From the IMG/VR virus record IMGVR_UViG_3300030450_002076, positions 1 through 54,476 of that record: a stretch of DNA of 54,476 nucleotides; one strand, 5' to 3'. The stretch comes from a virus. A program made the translations under genes and the position numbers. The notes under the pieces are model-generated. The model ran no database searches, had not been told where the DNA came from, and saw only the letters and a program-made list of their open reading frames with translations. This document shows, one piece after another, positions 38,971-50,043 of this stretch. Numbering within the stretch: the stretch's first letter is position 1; each line of letters begins with the position of its first letter.

Positions 38971-41697
38971 TTATCTACCTTGTTTTTGAAGGTAATCTAA
39001 AGAGTCATAAATACTTTTGGATAGTTTCATCTTTTTAAGTTCTTTTTGTTTTTCCTGCCAACGTGAACTAGGATTCATTCCAAGTTCTGATTGAGCAACC
39101 CAACCAAGGTTACCTTCAGCAAGTTGAGGTAAATGTCTAAATCCAAGTCTTCCAAAAAAAGCATTGCCTAATCTTACCATATTATACAAGCTAGGGTCAC
39201 CTGAAATATCATAATGATCCTGAAGACCTCCCAAATAAGATAGCATACTATCATCATCAACATTAATGACATTAAACATATGACCTAAATTAATCCATGT
39301 AGATAAATGAGGAATACCTATATTACCTCTAATAGGACCTGAACCATGAAAAACTTTCTTTTTATCTTCTTCATCACCAACAATAGCAGTTGCAGTATCT
39401 TGTAATCTTGCTAAAGGATCAAGTTCAATTAATCCAGTAAAATCAAGACCAGTCATAGCAGAAGCAAAAGTAGGAGCTAATCCATATATTAAACCTAATT
39501 TATATAATCTCCATTGATTTTCAGTGGTCATTTTCTTGTCAGCTAATAAATCATTTTTTGCCTTATCCCAGTATTCTTTAGTTCTTTCAAAGATTTTAAA
39601 GGAGTATTGTTGGAATTGAAATACTAATTGACCTCCACCTTCTCTCATAACTTTAGATTTAGAAAATTTACTATAATCAAAATGTAAAGCTACAGTCATA
39701 TTAACAGCATAATTCTTAGCATAATTTGCTCTTTTTTGCTCTATTAAATTTGCCCATCCTTTTTTAGGTTCTTCTTTATGAGAAGCTAAATATCTATCTT
39801 TCACCATTTTATCAAAGTTAGGATTCTCTAAGCTTTTATACATTTGAGAATAAGCAATTTTATATGTCCACTTTCTATTTACATTCTCAGCCTTAGCCAT
39901 CCATTTACCAGATTTAGATGCAACACCAGACACAGCATTTAAAATCTTCTCTGATGCAGATATAGGAACATGCTCTAATTTTTTAGTTGTTTTATTATAT
40001 TGTACAGTAGTAAATCCATTAGGATTATTACCTATAGATTCTTCTAATTCCCTTGCTTCAGAAAACAAAATACCCAAACTTTCCATTTGAAGAGTAACTT
40101 CAGCATCCTTAACGGGATCTCTATAAAAATCAGCAGCTTGTCTTCTAGCTGTATTGTCCCAATGAACATAATTTAATAAAGCCTGAGACATATTTCTAAC
40201 AGCACTTCTAGGATTAAATCCAATCTTACTAATAAACTCTAATCCAAGTATAGTTCTCATCATATTATTAACTACTGGATTTTTTATTTCATTATAACCA
40301 GTAGCAGATCTGTGTAAATCATGTATAAATTCTAACACTGATTCACCATAGCCTCTAGAATCTTTCCCTGTTTTGTACATTTTTTCTAAATGAGATATAA
40401 CATCTTTTGTGTTTTTGTTTATAGTATTAATATAGTTAAACCTGTCTACATTTTGTGAATATTGAGCAATAACTGCAGGAAAATCTAATGAATATTTCAT
40501 TGATTCTGGACCTTGTTTAGCTCTTGACTTTGTATGTCCTGAAACATAACCTTCCATATTTTTAACAGCTTGATCTAAAGTCATTGAAGTATTGAAATAT
40601 TTGTTAGAAGCTAAAACCATATCCTCCATTCTTCCCATTAATCCATCCATAAAATCAACATTTAAATCAGTAGAAAAATGAGGAAAGTATCCTTTTTCAA
40701 AATTAGGCATTAACTTTTCTTCTAATAATGTACCAAGTCTATCCAAATTTTCTTTACTTTGATTTGATTGACCAAGCTTTACATTATCTATATAGGCTTG
40801 CATACCAGATGAAAGCGTATTATATAAATCATTAGTAAGAACCGTATATTCATATAAAGCATTTCTCATAGCAGGACTAATTAAATTGCCTTCTGCATCA
40901 ACTAACTCATTTAACTCATCTTTACTAAGGAAGGGATCTTTTCTTTTAACATCCCATTTTAACCACTTCTTAGGCTCATTAGGGAATTTCTTTTTAGAAT
41001 TTTCTAACTTTTTATTTATTAATTGTGGTAAACCATTTTCTATAAAACCAATAAACTCTCCATATACTTGTAGTTCAGAGTCAACAATTAAAGCTTCTTC
41101 TCTTTGCTCTATCAATCTGTATTGCTTTTGAGCTTCAATATCTCCAGTGTTTTCTGCCTTTAAATGTAATTTAATTTTATCTTCTCTATATTTTCTCGCT
41201 TGAGTAAGAGCATCACTTTTCGTAATCTTTTTTCCTATCTTAGATAAAGAATCTCTTCTAAATCCTCGAGCAATCATCTCTTCATCTAAAGCAGCATTAA
41301 TTTTATACTGCATTTCTTTATGTTTTGTCTCATTACCCTTATAGTAATGTGATGTATGAATATAACCATCTAATAACTTGCCTATCATAGGATCTTTTCT
41401 AGCAAATGCCTCAGGAGTATAGAATAAAGATGCCATTTTACCAGACAAGATGCCTGATTCAGCAGCTTCTTTAATATTTTGTAATCTATCTTTAAATCCT
41501 TTTATATCTCCTTTAGATAATTTCTGATTAAACTTTAATACCTCTAATGGCATTTTAAACTCTGATTGAATAAGGTTATAAAAAGCTTCATCAGGATCCA
41601 TTATGTTTTTAGTAACGTTTTTATCTTTCGTAAATTCATTATATGCTTTATATAAATCACTGAAGTGCGGGTTAAAATCACAATTTATTCTACTCAT
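38971..41697 (-). CDS. Large internal virion protein candidate (908 aa)
   Basis: The product is 908 aa and mostly helical. The C-terminal part includes YAVNMTVALHFDYSKFSKSK, QLVFQFQQYSFKIFERTKEYW and a hydrophobic YGLAPTFASAMTGLDFTGLI (~residue 740). These resemble the helical C-terminal regions of very large phage proteins that travel inside the capsid and are injected with the DNA. It is the last gene of the late unit, 8 bases after the 2776-aa gene. Its distance from the hub and its size suggest an ejection protein. No enzyme motif is clear. Confidence 0.6.
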   Translation of the reverse strand: MSRINCDFNPHFSDLYKAYNEFTKDKNVTKNIMDPDEAFYNLIQSEFKMPLEVLKFNQKLSKGDIKGFKDRLQNIKEAAESGILSGKMASLFYTPEAFARKDPMIGKLLDGYIHTSHYYKGNETKHKEMQYKINAALDEEMIARGFRRDSLSKIGKKITKSDALTQARKYREDKIKLHLKAENTGDIEAQKQYRLIEQREEALIVDSELQVYGEFIGFIENGLPQLINKKLENSKKKFPNEPKKWLKWDVKRKDPFLSKDELNELVDAEGNLISPAMRNALYEYTVLTNDLYNTLSSGMQAYIDNVKLGQSNQSKENLDRLGTLLEEKLMPNFEKGYFPHFSTDLNVDFMDGLMGRMEDMVLASNKYFNTSMTLDQAVKNMEGYVSGHTKSRAKQGPESMKYSLDFPAVIAQYSQNVDRFNYINTINKNTKDVISHLEKMYKTGKDSRGYGESVLEFIHDLHRSATGYNEIKNPVVNNMMRTILGLEFISKIGFNPRSAVRNMSQALLNYVHWDNTARRQAADFYRDPVKDAEVTLQMESLGILFSEARELEESIGNNPNGFTTVQYNKTTKKLEHVPISASEKILNAVSGVASKSGKWMAKAENVNRKWTYKIAYSQMYKSLENPNFDKMVKDRYLASHKEEPKKGWANLIEQKRANYAKNYAVNMTVALHFDYSKFSKSKVMREGGGQLVFQFQQYSFKIFERTKEYWDKAKNDLLADKKMTTENQWRLYKLGLIYGLAPTFASAMTGLDFTGLIELDPLARLQDTATAIVGDEEDKKKVFHGSGPIRGNIGIPHLSTWINLGHMFNVINVDDDSMLSYLGGLQDHYDISGDPSLYNMVRLGNAFFGRLGFRHLPQLAEGNLGWVAQSELGMNPSSRWQEKQKELKKMKLSKSIYDSLDYLQKQGR

Positions 41698-41705
41698 TTA
41701 TTCTC

Positions 41706-44700
41706 CTATTTCTTTACTAATCCACAGTTAAACATTTCATCAAAAACTCTTTTTGTCTTACCTTGAGATACACTGCCTTCTACAATTGATCTAGATTGTT
41801 TTGTATATTCTTTTAAACTACTTAAGTCAAATGAATCAAGCATAGATGGTAGCTTTAATGTTAAACCTTTAAAATGCTTATCACCTCCATAAAGAGCGTA
41901 CAAACTATTACCTCTTAATGCTTTTCTAGCATCACCCATAGATGAAATATCCCAATATTTCCCATCACTATCTCTTGTTCCTTGTAGAGACTTGTTAGCA
42001 AACTTAGTTATATTAGCCTCCATATTAGATATATGTGCCAAATAACTCATTGGATTATATAAACCAGTAGATTCTATTGATCTTCTAACATGACTCATTT
42101 GGTCTATAAATTTACCAAATTCTTCATCTTGTCCAAATATCTTAAAAAACCTATGATAGAAGTCTAAAGATTCTTCATACTGTAATTTAAAATTATCAAC
42201 AGGTTTGGTTTGCATTGACCATCTATAGCTTTTATATGATTCGAAGGCGTTTTGTAAATTGGCTCCAAATTTAGGGAATGATAATTGTTCCATAGTTATA
42301 TCTGTATCACCTATTTTACCTGAAACAGGGTCAGTAGAGATTAATCTATGGTCTTTATTATAGTAATGCCCATAAACACCTCTTATATCAGCAAGAGCTT
42401 TTAATGCTCTACCCATATCAGGATCATCTGCTGATGCTTTAGCCATAAATCTTAAAATTCTTTCAAATCGTTTACTAGGTTTATAGGGCATAGCTACAGC
42501 AGTACCAGCAAATATACCCACTCTATTATTAGCAGCGCTTTGATTTGCATAGTTGTATAGAAAATGCAATCCATGGTCTTTAACACCTTTCATTAAAGAC
42601 ATTTCAATAATATCATTAGCAGTAGCCATATCAGGCAAGTTGCCTAACCATTTTCTCATTCTATTGTTTAATAAAGTCTTTGCATCATATCTTAGAGTAG
42701 TACCTAATGTGTTTAAGTCACCAAAAATTCTTCTTTCAAACTGATGCAATGTTTCTATATCCCTTTTCATTTTAGGAGTTGTTCCACTATGTCGTAATAT
42801 TTCATTTAATGTAGCCATCTCAGACTGAGTTTTAATATATTCAGGCTTTCCATCAATAGGAACAACTTCTATGAAACTATCTTTTAAATTTTCAATACTA
42901 GGTTGTTTTGCATATGCAGGATTAGCTTTTAATAACTCAGAATTTTTTAATTCAATTTCTTTTATCTGATCATTAATCTTATCCTTAAGTTCGTTTTTTC
43001 TCCTAACTGATATCGGTTGTTTATCTATGTATCCCCACTTCTTTTTTAGAAACTTAATAGTGTTTAGTCCATCATTTGTTGATTTAATAAAGCTCATTAC
43101 TTGAGAACTAAATTCAGAGAAATAATCAGGATCACTAACAAATCTACTCATAGATTGTTCCATCATTTTTACAGCATCACCAGTCAAACCTTCGTAATGT
43201 CTTTGTCTAGTAGGGTCAGCATCTCTGATTTGCCACATCAATCTATCAAACATTTGACCATGAGAACCAAACTCTGCTTCCTGTTTCATATTTGCTATTA
43301 AACCATCTTCAAAAGGATTTTGAGTAGGATTTGCATATACATCGCTTTCTTCTATATCAGCTTGTTTTTTCCATTGAGATTTTTTCTTAACTTTTTGCTC
43401 TGGTCTAAAGTAGCTTTCAAATACTCTACTATTACCATATCTCCTCTTTAATGCTGCGAAAGTATTCCATTGAGGGTTATCTAAATGAGTAAAGAAATCG
43501 TCAGTAAAATCTAAAATATCGTCATATGAAGGCTTTTTTCCTCTACCCTGTGCATCATATACATCAGTCCCTAAATTGAGCAATCTATTGTATTTTTGGA
43601 GCTGAAGATCAATTAAAGCTATGTCTTCAGGCATTAAATTCTCTTCTTTTTTAGTTTTTAGATTAAATCTTCTAAATAATCTTGGTCTTTCTGTAGATTT
43701 TCCTTGAGCCATTTTTCTTAAGAATCCAATGCTATAATTTTCACTTGTAGTTGATGGGTTGTTAGGGTCATTCATTCTTGTAAAGAGTAAGTTATGTCTA
43801 GCTTCTTTTTTCATACCAAACAAACTACCGTCAACTTCTTTTGCTGCATCTATAATATACTGACCTTCAACAACTGATCTGTGACGCCAATCATTAGTAT
43901 CATAATCCATAGTAACTACCCATTCACCACTATTTTTACCATCAACATCCTTACTTTCCATTATAACTCGCTGACCTTCATGTACTTTTGTAGTTTTATC
44001 AGCTAACCATCCTAATGCACGTGGTATTTTTTGAACTACACCTATATTTCCTCTAAATGTAGTTGAATTAGCCATAGAAGCAAGAAAGTTTTGATTTAAA
44101 TTTCTGTCCGTAAAACCTTTTCCACCAGTCAAATACAAACCTTGAGTCTTAGCTTTAAATTTACTGACATCAATACCTTGCATAAAGCTCCATGTATTCA
44201 CCCTATCTATATGGTCAAACATAGTTTTGCTATGAGCCCAGTAATAATCATTTTTATCTACATCATAATCACCTTCAAATATATTTAAAACATCTAATTT
44301 ACTTGCTATCATAGAGTTTCCATAATCCTTATGAAGGAAATCTTTTAAACCTACAATCATTTTATCATTAGGTCTAGTGCTAGGATAACGAGTAGTAATA
44401 ATAGCTACTTGGTAACTTCCGTTCCATTGGTCTTTTATTATATCATGAAGCTCACCTAAATTTTTTGATAACATTAAATCATAAGATTTTTCATCCTTAT
44501 AAATGTCCTTTAATTCTAGTAATTTATTATCATCTTTGTTTACAATTCTAACCTGAAAATCGTCTCTAGCTCCAGTAAAATTACTAACTTTTGAATTTCT
44601 TTCATGATCTGGGAGAAAAACTTCTCCATATTGTTTAATCTCACCTTGATCGTAGATAGTTCCTCTAGCTTGTAAGTTTGGGTCTAAAGATTGTATAAGA

Positions 44701-47700
44701 ACAGCCTTACCTCCAAATCGTCTACCTCCTATTCTAGCAGATTGATTAATAATTGGATCAATTAACTTTTTATAAAACTGAGATAAAACCGCTTTCTCAC
44801 TTATATGAGATGGGTCTCCAAATTGTGAATAAGTTTTTAAAGCACCTAAAGCTTGTGTTGCTCCACTATTAGACTGCACCATAGATTCTAACGATTGATT
44901 GTCTAAAGTCTCATCATTAAAGAAAGCTTGTCTTTTTAAAGGATCCCCGTACAAATCTCGAAAATCATTTAATGCATTTGTTAATCTGTTTCCATAAAGC
45001 TCACCAAACATTAATTGAGCTTCTGCGCTAGTTAAATAATTATAAGAACTGATAGATAGCTTAGCTACATCTTTATGATGTATTCTATCTTGCTTTATAA
45101 CAATGGCATCATTAGGAATTTCTCTATAGCCAGAGCTTTTTAAAGGGTCAGCACTAAGAACATCATTCCAACCACTATCAAAACCTTTCATAGCGGAAGT
45201 AGTAGTAAGCATATCAGATTCACTTTTGCTAAAGTAATCATTTAAAAATTTATCATAAACGAAAACTGTTTTTCCATATACGACTACATCTCCATCTGAT
45301 TGAATAATAGGTTTAAAGAGTTCAGTTTCACCACTTGCTGCTCTACCATATTTTAATTGTAAATATCTCATATATTCTTTAGAGATATAAGTGATACTAT
45401 CATAACCACTTTCATCAGCTCTATCATGCAGCTCTCTTTTCCACCACGCTTCAAATTCAGCATCTGAATTAAAAGATTCTCTTACTGCCTGCTTAACTGA
45501 AGAACCATTATTACCATCTTTTTCATCCCAAGCACTAATACGAGTAGTCCCTCTATTTTCAAACTTATTAATAATTTCTACATCATCTGCATTCCTAGCA
45601 GATTGTTTAGTTATTTCAGAAATACCTCTTTTAAAATTTGGAGTATGAAGCAAGTTTAATCTTTTTGTTAAGTTGTCTACATCTTTTTGCTGAGATAAAT
45701 AAGGTAAAAAATCATCAGTCTTTCTTCCTGAGCCTGCAACAAATCTTTCATAAACTATTGTTCTTAATGCCATTTCATGCGCAGATGTTTTAGTAGTAGG
45801 ATTATCAATCATTCTATTATATCTTGATAGCATATCTTGGTAATGAACCCCGTTATCAATCTTACTTAAATTATCTTTATAATGATCTATCATAGATTTA
45901 TAAGTCTTGGCTATATTAATTAATTCAGTATTTTTAACAACTAAAGGTTGCATAGACTCAGATATTCTAAATATTCTACCACCATTTGTTATGCCATCTC
46001 CCATAGTTTCAGAGCCAAAATCAAGGTCTGTACCAAATTCTCTTACTGGTATATTCCCTGCTACATCTAAAGAAGTATCAAACTCATCTAGTTGAGCTTT
46101 TAATATAGATTTCTCATCTCCACTTAAATAATTAGTTTCAGCTTCAAATAAACTAAATTGTCTTTTGTGATACTTACCTCTATTGTCGTAAGTAAATAAA
46201 TCTGTATTACCTTGAGCTAATATGACTGATAATTCCATCTCATCAAATAAATCAAACATTTTAGTTTTTTGCATTCTTACTCTTCTAGCAACAGGTTTAC
46301 CTAAATTATATTGAACTAATAATCTTTCTTGAGAATTAGCTTTACCTATCAATAAACTAGTCAAGTGATCTTTTGCTTCATTAAAAGATAAAGCATGTTC
46401 AGGATTATTTAAATCAAAATTTACTATTCTTTTATTGTTAGCATCAGGCAATCTCATATCTCTTTTAATTAAGTCATCAAGATAAGTATCTCCTCCAGTT
46501 TTAATTCCATCGTTTATAGAATTTAAAGCTATTGCTTGAGTTTCTGCATCCGCATACTCCACAACACCTGATGTACTAAAATATCTTTTGAAAAATTCAT
46601 CTTGAGATAAACTATTTTTATCGGTAGGTGCTTCATATACAGCTTGTATCATATCATTTACTTCATCTTGTGCAGCTTTCTTTTGAGCATCAATAGTATT
46701 AAAGTCCATACCTAATTGTTGAAATTCATATTTAATTAAAGCTGCCTTCGTAACAGTTTTACCATTTAAAGTGACTTCTTCAGATAAGCCATCTTCATTA
46801 AATTTATACTTTATATAACCTTCTGCACGATCTTTTTGAATAATCTCATTACTTTCCAACATGCTAATTAAATGCTTAGCGTATGTAGGATTTGCTGTTA
46901 ATATATTATCAAGTGTGTTTTTAAAACCTTGATGGTCTTTAGTAGAAACAGACATAAAATCTGTAATTACTCTTCGAGCGCTTATTTGCGCATCTACAGT
47001 AGCATAATCAAGTATGTTGTCTATTAAATTCATAGTACTTTTATCTACTAAAACTTTTTCATCTCCAAGAGAAAACAGTCTACCTGAAGGAGTATCGCTT
47101 CTACCTTCTAAATCTTTAGCCCAAGTATTATAACGAGAAACTTTTAAATTAAAATCAGTATCTGTTGCATCGATAGGTGCATCTATTAATTTTAATTGCC
47201 ATCCACGATTCATTCCTGAACTTTTTGCAACTAAATCAGCATCTTTTACTGATCTCATAGAAGTCACTGCTGTAACATCCTCTATAGAAACATTGCTTTG
47301 CCTTATAATATCTTGTAAAATATAATTCTGTGTAAATGCAGCCCATTTGCCCATTGCAGGACCTCTAGTCATCATTCCTTGCTTTCCTAAATATGATTGC
47401 AGTTCTCTTATTTGCTGAACATCTACTTCAATAGGCTTTGTATATTCATACCCACTATAATCATTTTTAGCTCCTAATAAATCAATAAAGTTATTAAGGA
47501 ATAATCTTTCACCAGAAACATCATCTGCTCCCTGAATAATAAATTGTTTTTCTTTAGCGTGAGGAATAAGTCTATCTAATCCATTATCATCTACTTGGAA
47601 TATACCAGCTCTCCTTGCAAATTGTATCATTTCCTGATGGCTTTGATGAATAGGAGATAATAAATCACTAACACGTTTAGCAGAATCTTTTGCTCTATTT

Positions 47701-50036
47701 GTTTGCATGATATAAACCATATCATCTAAATGTTTATTAACATCAAAAGAGAAATCACTTCTTGCTTCTAATCCTGAATTAATGTTTTCTTCAAATCTAT
47801 CTATTACTAGTTTAAGCTTGTCATAACCTTCTAAAGTGCTTATTGTGTATGTTTTAGATTTATCATTAGGATCTAATTTAATTGGGTCTAAAGCATCCAT
47901 ATCCGTAAAAGCTTTAATAATCTTATTGGCTTTATTAATAGTGCCTTGAAGTTCTTTGTTAGCAGCATTACCACTTAAACCCTCTATTAACTGACCATCC
48001 ATAGCTAATTTTTTTAATGATGGAGTACCATCATCTAAGTCTAATGTAGACGCTAGAATCATTTCTGGAAACTCACCCATATGAAGTTCATCTATATTTA
48101 AATCAGTTCTAATACCTAATTCTGGTATAGCTTTTAGCTCACTTAAAGTAACTTTCATATTTCTATCAAATATTGTAGATGCACTTTCATTTATATTATC
48201 AAACACTCTAAAGGCATCTTGTCCATCTTTAATTTTACCGCCATCTATACCTTCCCATGTAGCATCTGTTAATATTTTTTGTATTTCTCCTGCATCCTTT
48301 TCACTAATTCTGCTTAATTCTTTTGTGTGTTTTCTTTGACCACCAAGAAGTCTGTAAAAAGATCTAAATACTTCATAGTCTCCAGTCATTTGGTCAGCAA
48401 TTAAAACACTTCTTTGACCTTCATCTATATCTGATTTACTTACATCATAATCATCTGTAATAATATTCTTTTCAATAGCCAAATCTCTTGCTTTCTTTAA
48501 AGTTTCATTATGACTAATTGGATTTTGATGCAAACTATTATAAGGATTGAATGTAGGTATATCTATTAGGTTTTTAGTTTGAACACCTAAAACACGTAAG
48601 TTCTTACGAATATCATTTACTCTATCATTTAAATCCCAATCTTTAGGAGTTCCTCTTCTTTGTAGGAAGGCACCTATTAAAAATGTAGGTAACATGTCAT
48701 TGACAGTTATTTCCTGATCATTGACTGCAATATCAAATAAACTACGAGCATTAAATATAGTACCACCCATAGTCATTCTAAACCAATTTTTCTTTAAAGA
48801 TTCTGCTTCTTCTTTAACAGCCCATTTAACTAATGAACGACCATGTTTCCTGGTTTGTTCATCTAAACCTTTTCTAACAACCTCTTCACCTACCTTGTCA
48901 CCGTATTCAGCAATAGCTTTAGTTGGATTAATTAAATCTAAATCATATTGTTTACCATTAAGATTAACTGGTATTATAGTGTCTTCGCCTTCAACTTTAC
49001 TTCTTTTTAACTGATCACCTAGATTCCTAGCTCTAGACATAACTTGATTGAGAGTTTTTCCTTTAGTTACGCTTGTTCTAAAAGAACCCTTAATACCATC
49101 TATTAAATCATTTTTAAAGGATGCAGATTTACCAATAGGTTTCAACCAACCTAATGCACCAAATCCCATACCAATAGCACCACCCCATATAGGCTCAGTC
49201 CAATTATATGAATAGTCCATATTATGAACTTTTTTATTAATTGTAGTATGCATTGCTTCTCTAAAGGTATCAATAGTTAAAAACGTTACTATTTCATCTG
49301 CCATATATCCTATGTATTTAGCTTTACTAGGGTCACCTTTTGCTAAATAAAGCTCTTTAAAACTATTAATAGGTCTCTTTGTAAGGTCTGTTTTTAAGAC
49401 ATTCTTGACAATATCAAATTCTTTTTTACCAATCAATCCTTTTGCTGCATAATCTCCTACAACTTCATCTATCACTTTTCCAGATTTTCTACCAAAAGCT
49501 CCCGCTAGATCTGCTCCCATTTGACCTCTTCTAGCAAGATTAATATAACTTTGACCTACGTCTTCAGCTATCTCTCTTTTTAATCCAGCATCTACGGCAT
49601 TTTTAACACTTTTTCTAGCAACGCTTTCTGCACTACCTAATACAAATTTTTCACCACCTGCTTTGATTAATTGTTCTGCTACTCCACTTTTCTTGACAGC
49701 CATACTAATAGCTTTACGACCTAACTTTAAAGGTGCGCCAGCTGCATAACCTGCAATACCACCGATACCTGCAGACATTTGTCCTAAGAAAGTTTCAGGA
49801 GCCATGTCTTGTTGAAATTCTTGACCTCCAATCATTCCAGGAACACCAAATAATCCTTCATCCATAAATGCCCATAAACCAGAACCTACTAATTCATAGA
49901 GCATACTATTATTTCTTTCGACTTCTATATCATCAGGGGTAGTCCAATCTGCATATATAGGACCTTCTTGTGTGGGTATGTAGTTCTGATTACTACCTGC
50001 GCCTTGCAAGTATTGTAAATATGGGTTTTCTGGCAT
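41706..50036 (-). CDS. Giant virion protein with an RNA polymerase-like DxDxD region
   Basis: The product is 2776 aa. Residues ~48-110 and ~285-305 are Gly/Ala-rich and hydrophobic, possibly membrane-active. Around 1770-1800, GGRRFGGKAVLIQS (K1777) and a GEVFLPD strand are followed at 1880-1890 by ITTRYPSTRPND, then MIVGLKDFL and finally EGDYDVDKNDYYW with D1923, D1925 and D1927. This order resembles the two double-psi beta barrels of crAss-like virion RNA polymerases, where DxDxD binds the catalytic Mg. I infer an injected RNA polymerase. Much of the protein could not be assigned. A purely structural ejection protein is the alternative. Confidence 0.6.
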   Translation of the reverse strand: MPENPYLQYLQGAGSNQNYIPTQEGPIYADWTTPDDIEVERNNSMLYELVGSGLWAFMDEGLFGVPGMIGGQEFQQDMAPETFLGQMSAGIGGIAGYAAGAPLKLGRKAISMAVKKSGVAEQLIKAGGEKFVLGSAESVARKSVKNAVDAGLKREIAEDVGQSYINLARRGQMGADLAGAFGRKSGKVIDEVVGDYAAKGLIGKKEFDIVKNVLKTDLTKRPINSFKELYLAKGDPSKAKYIGYMADEIVTFLTIDTFREAMHTTINKKVHNMDYSYNWTEPIWGGAIGMGFGALGWLKPIGKSASFKNDLIDGIKGSFRTSVTKGKTLNQVMSRARNLGDQLKRSKVEGEDTIIPVNLNGKQYDLDLINPTKAIAEYGDKVGEEVVRKGLDEQTRKHGRSLVKWAVKEEAESLKKNWFRMTMGGTIFNARSLFDIAVNDQEITVNDMLPTFLIGAFLQRRGTPKDWDLNDRVNDIRKNLRVLGVQTKNLIDIPTFNPYNSLHQNPISHNETLKKARDLAIEKNIITDDYDVSKSDIDEGQRSVLIADQMTGDYEVFRSFYRLLGGQRKHTKELSRISEKDAGEIQKILTDATWEGIDGGKIKDGQDAFRVFDNINESASTIFDRNMKVTLSELKAIPELGIRTDLNIDELHMGEFPEMILASTLDLDDGTPSLKKLAMDGQLIEGLSGNAANKELQGTINKANKIIKAFTDMDALDPIKLDPNDKSKTYTISTLEGYDKLKLVIDRFEENINSGLEARSDFSFDVNKHLDDMVYIMQTNRAKDSAKRVSDLLSPIHQSHQEMIQFARRAGIFQVDDNGLDRLIPHAKEKQFIIQGADDVSGERLFLNNFIDLLGAKNDYSGYEYTKPIEVDVQQIRELQSYLGKQGMMTRGPAMGKWAAFTQNYILQDIIRQSNVSIEDVTAVTSMRSVKDADLVAKSSGMNRGWQLKLIDAPIDATDTDFNLKVSRYNTWAKDLEGRSDTPSGRLFSLGDEKVLVDKSTMNLIDNILDYATVDAQISARRVITDFMSVSTKDHQGFKNTLDNILTANPTYAKHLISMLESNEIIQKDRAEGYIKYKFNEDGLSEEVTLNGKTVTKAALIKYEFQQLGMDFNTIDAQKKAAQDEVNDMIQAVYEAPTDKNSLSQDEFFKRYFSTSGVVEYADAETQAIALNSINDGIKTGGDTYLDDLIKRDMRLPDANNKRIVNFDLNNPEHALSFNEAKDHLTSLLIGKANSQERLLVQYNLGKPVARRVRMQKTKMFDLFDEMELSVILAQGNTDLFTYDNRGKYHKRQFSLFEAETNYLSGDEKSILKAQLDEFDTSLDVAGNIPVREFGTDLDFGSETMGDGITNGGRIFRISESMQPLVVKNTELINIAKTYKSMIDHYKDNLSKIDNGVHYQDMLSRYNRMIDNPTTKTSAHEMALRTIVYERFVAGSGRKTDDFLPYLSQQKDVDNLTKRLNLLHTPNFKRGISEITKQSARNADDVEIINKFENRGTTRISAWDEKDGNNGSSVKQAVRESFNSDAEFEAWWKRELHDRADESGYDSITYISKEYMRYLQLKYGRAASGETELFKPIIQSDGDVVVYGKTVFVYDKFLNDYFSKSESDMLTTTSAMKGFDSGWNDVLSADPLKSSGYREIPNDAIVIKQDRIHHKDVAKLSISSYNYLTSAEAQLMFGELYGNRLTNALNDFRDLYGDPLKRQAFFNDETLDNQSLESMVQSNSGATQALGALKTYSQFGDPSHISEKAVLSQFYKKLIDPIINQSARIGGRRFGGKAVLIQSLDPNLQARGTIYDQGEIKQYGEVFLPDHERNSKVSNFTGARDDFQVRIVNKDDNKLLELKDIYKDEKSYDLMLSKNLGELHDIIKDQWNGSYQVAIITTRYPSTRPNDKMIVGLKDFLHKDYGNSMIASKLDVLNIFEGDYDVDKNDYYWAHSKTMFDHIDRVNTWSFMQGIDVSKFKAKTQGLYLTGGKGFTDRNLNQNFLASMANSTTFRGNIGVVQKIPRALGWLADKTTKVHEGQRVIMESKDVDGKNSGEWVVTMDYDTNDWRHRSVVEGQYIIDAAKEVDGSLFGMKKEARHNLLFTRMNDPNNPSTTSENYSIGFLRKMAQGKSTERPRLFRRFNLKTKKEENLMPEDIALIDLQLQKYNRLLNLGTDVYDAQGRGKKPSYDDILDFTDDFFTHLDNPQWNTFAALKRRYGNSRVFESYFRPEQKVKKKSQWKKQADIEESDVYANPTQNPFEDGLIANMKQEAEFGSHGQMFDRLMWQIRDADPTRQRHYEGLTGDAVKMMEQSMSRFVSDPDYFSEFSSQVMSFIKSTNDGLNTIKFLKKKWGYIDKQPISVRRKNELKDKINDQIKEIELKNSELLKANPAYAKQPSIENLKDSFIEVVPIDGKPEYIKTQSEMATLNEILRHSGTTPKMKRDIETLHQFERRIFGDLNTLGTTLRYDAKTLLNNRMRKWLGNLPDMATANDIIEMSLMKGVKDHGLHFLYNYANQSAANNRVGIFAGTAVAMPYKPSKRFERILRFMAKASADDPDMGRALKALADIRGVYGHYYNKDHRLISTDPVSGKIGDTDITMEQLSFPKFGANLQNAFESYKSYRWSMQTKPVDNFKLQYEESLDFYHRFFKIFGQDEEFGKFIDQMSHVRRSIESTGLYNPMSYLAHISNMEANITKFANKSLQGTRDSDGKYWDISSMGDARKALRGNSLYALYGGDKHFKGLTLKLPSMLDSFDLSSLKEYTKQSRSIVEGSVSQGKTKRVFDEMFNCGLVKK

Positions 50037-50043
50037 AATACTC

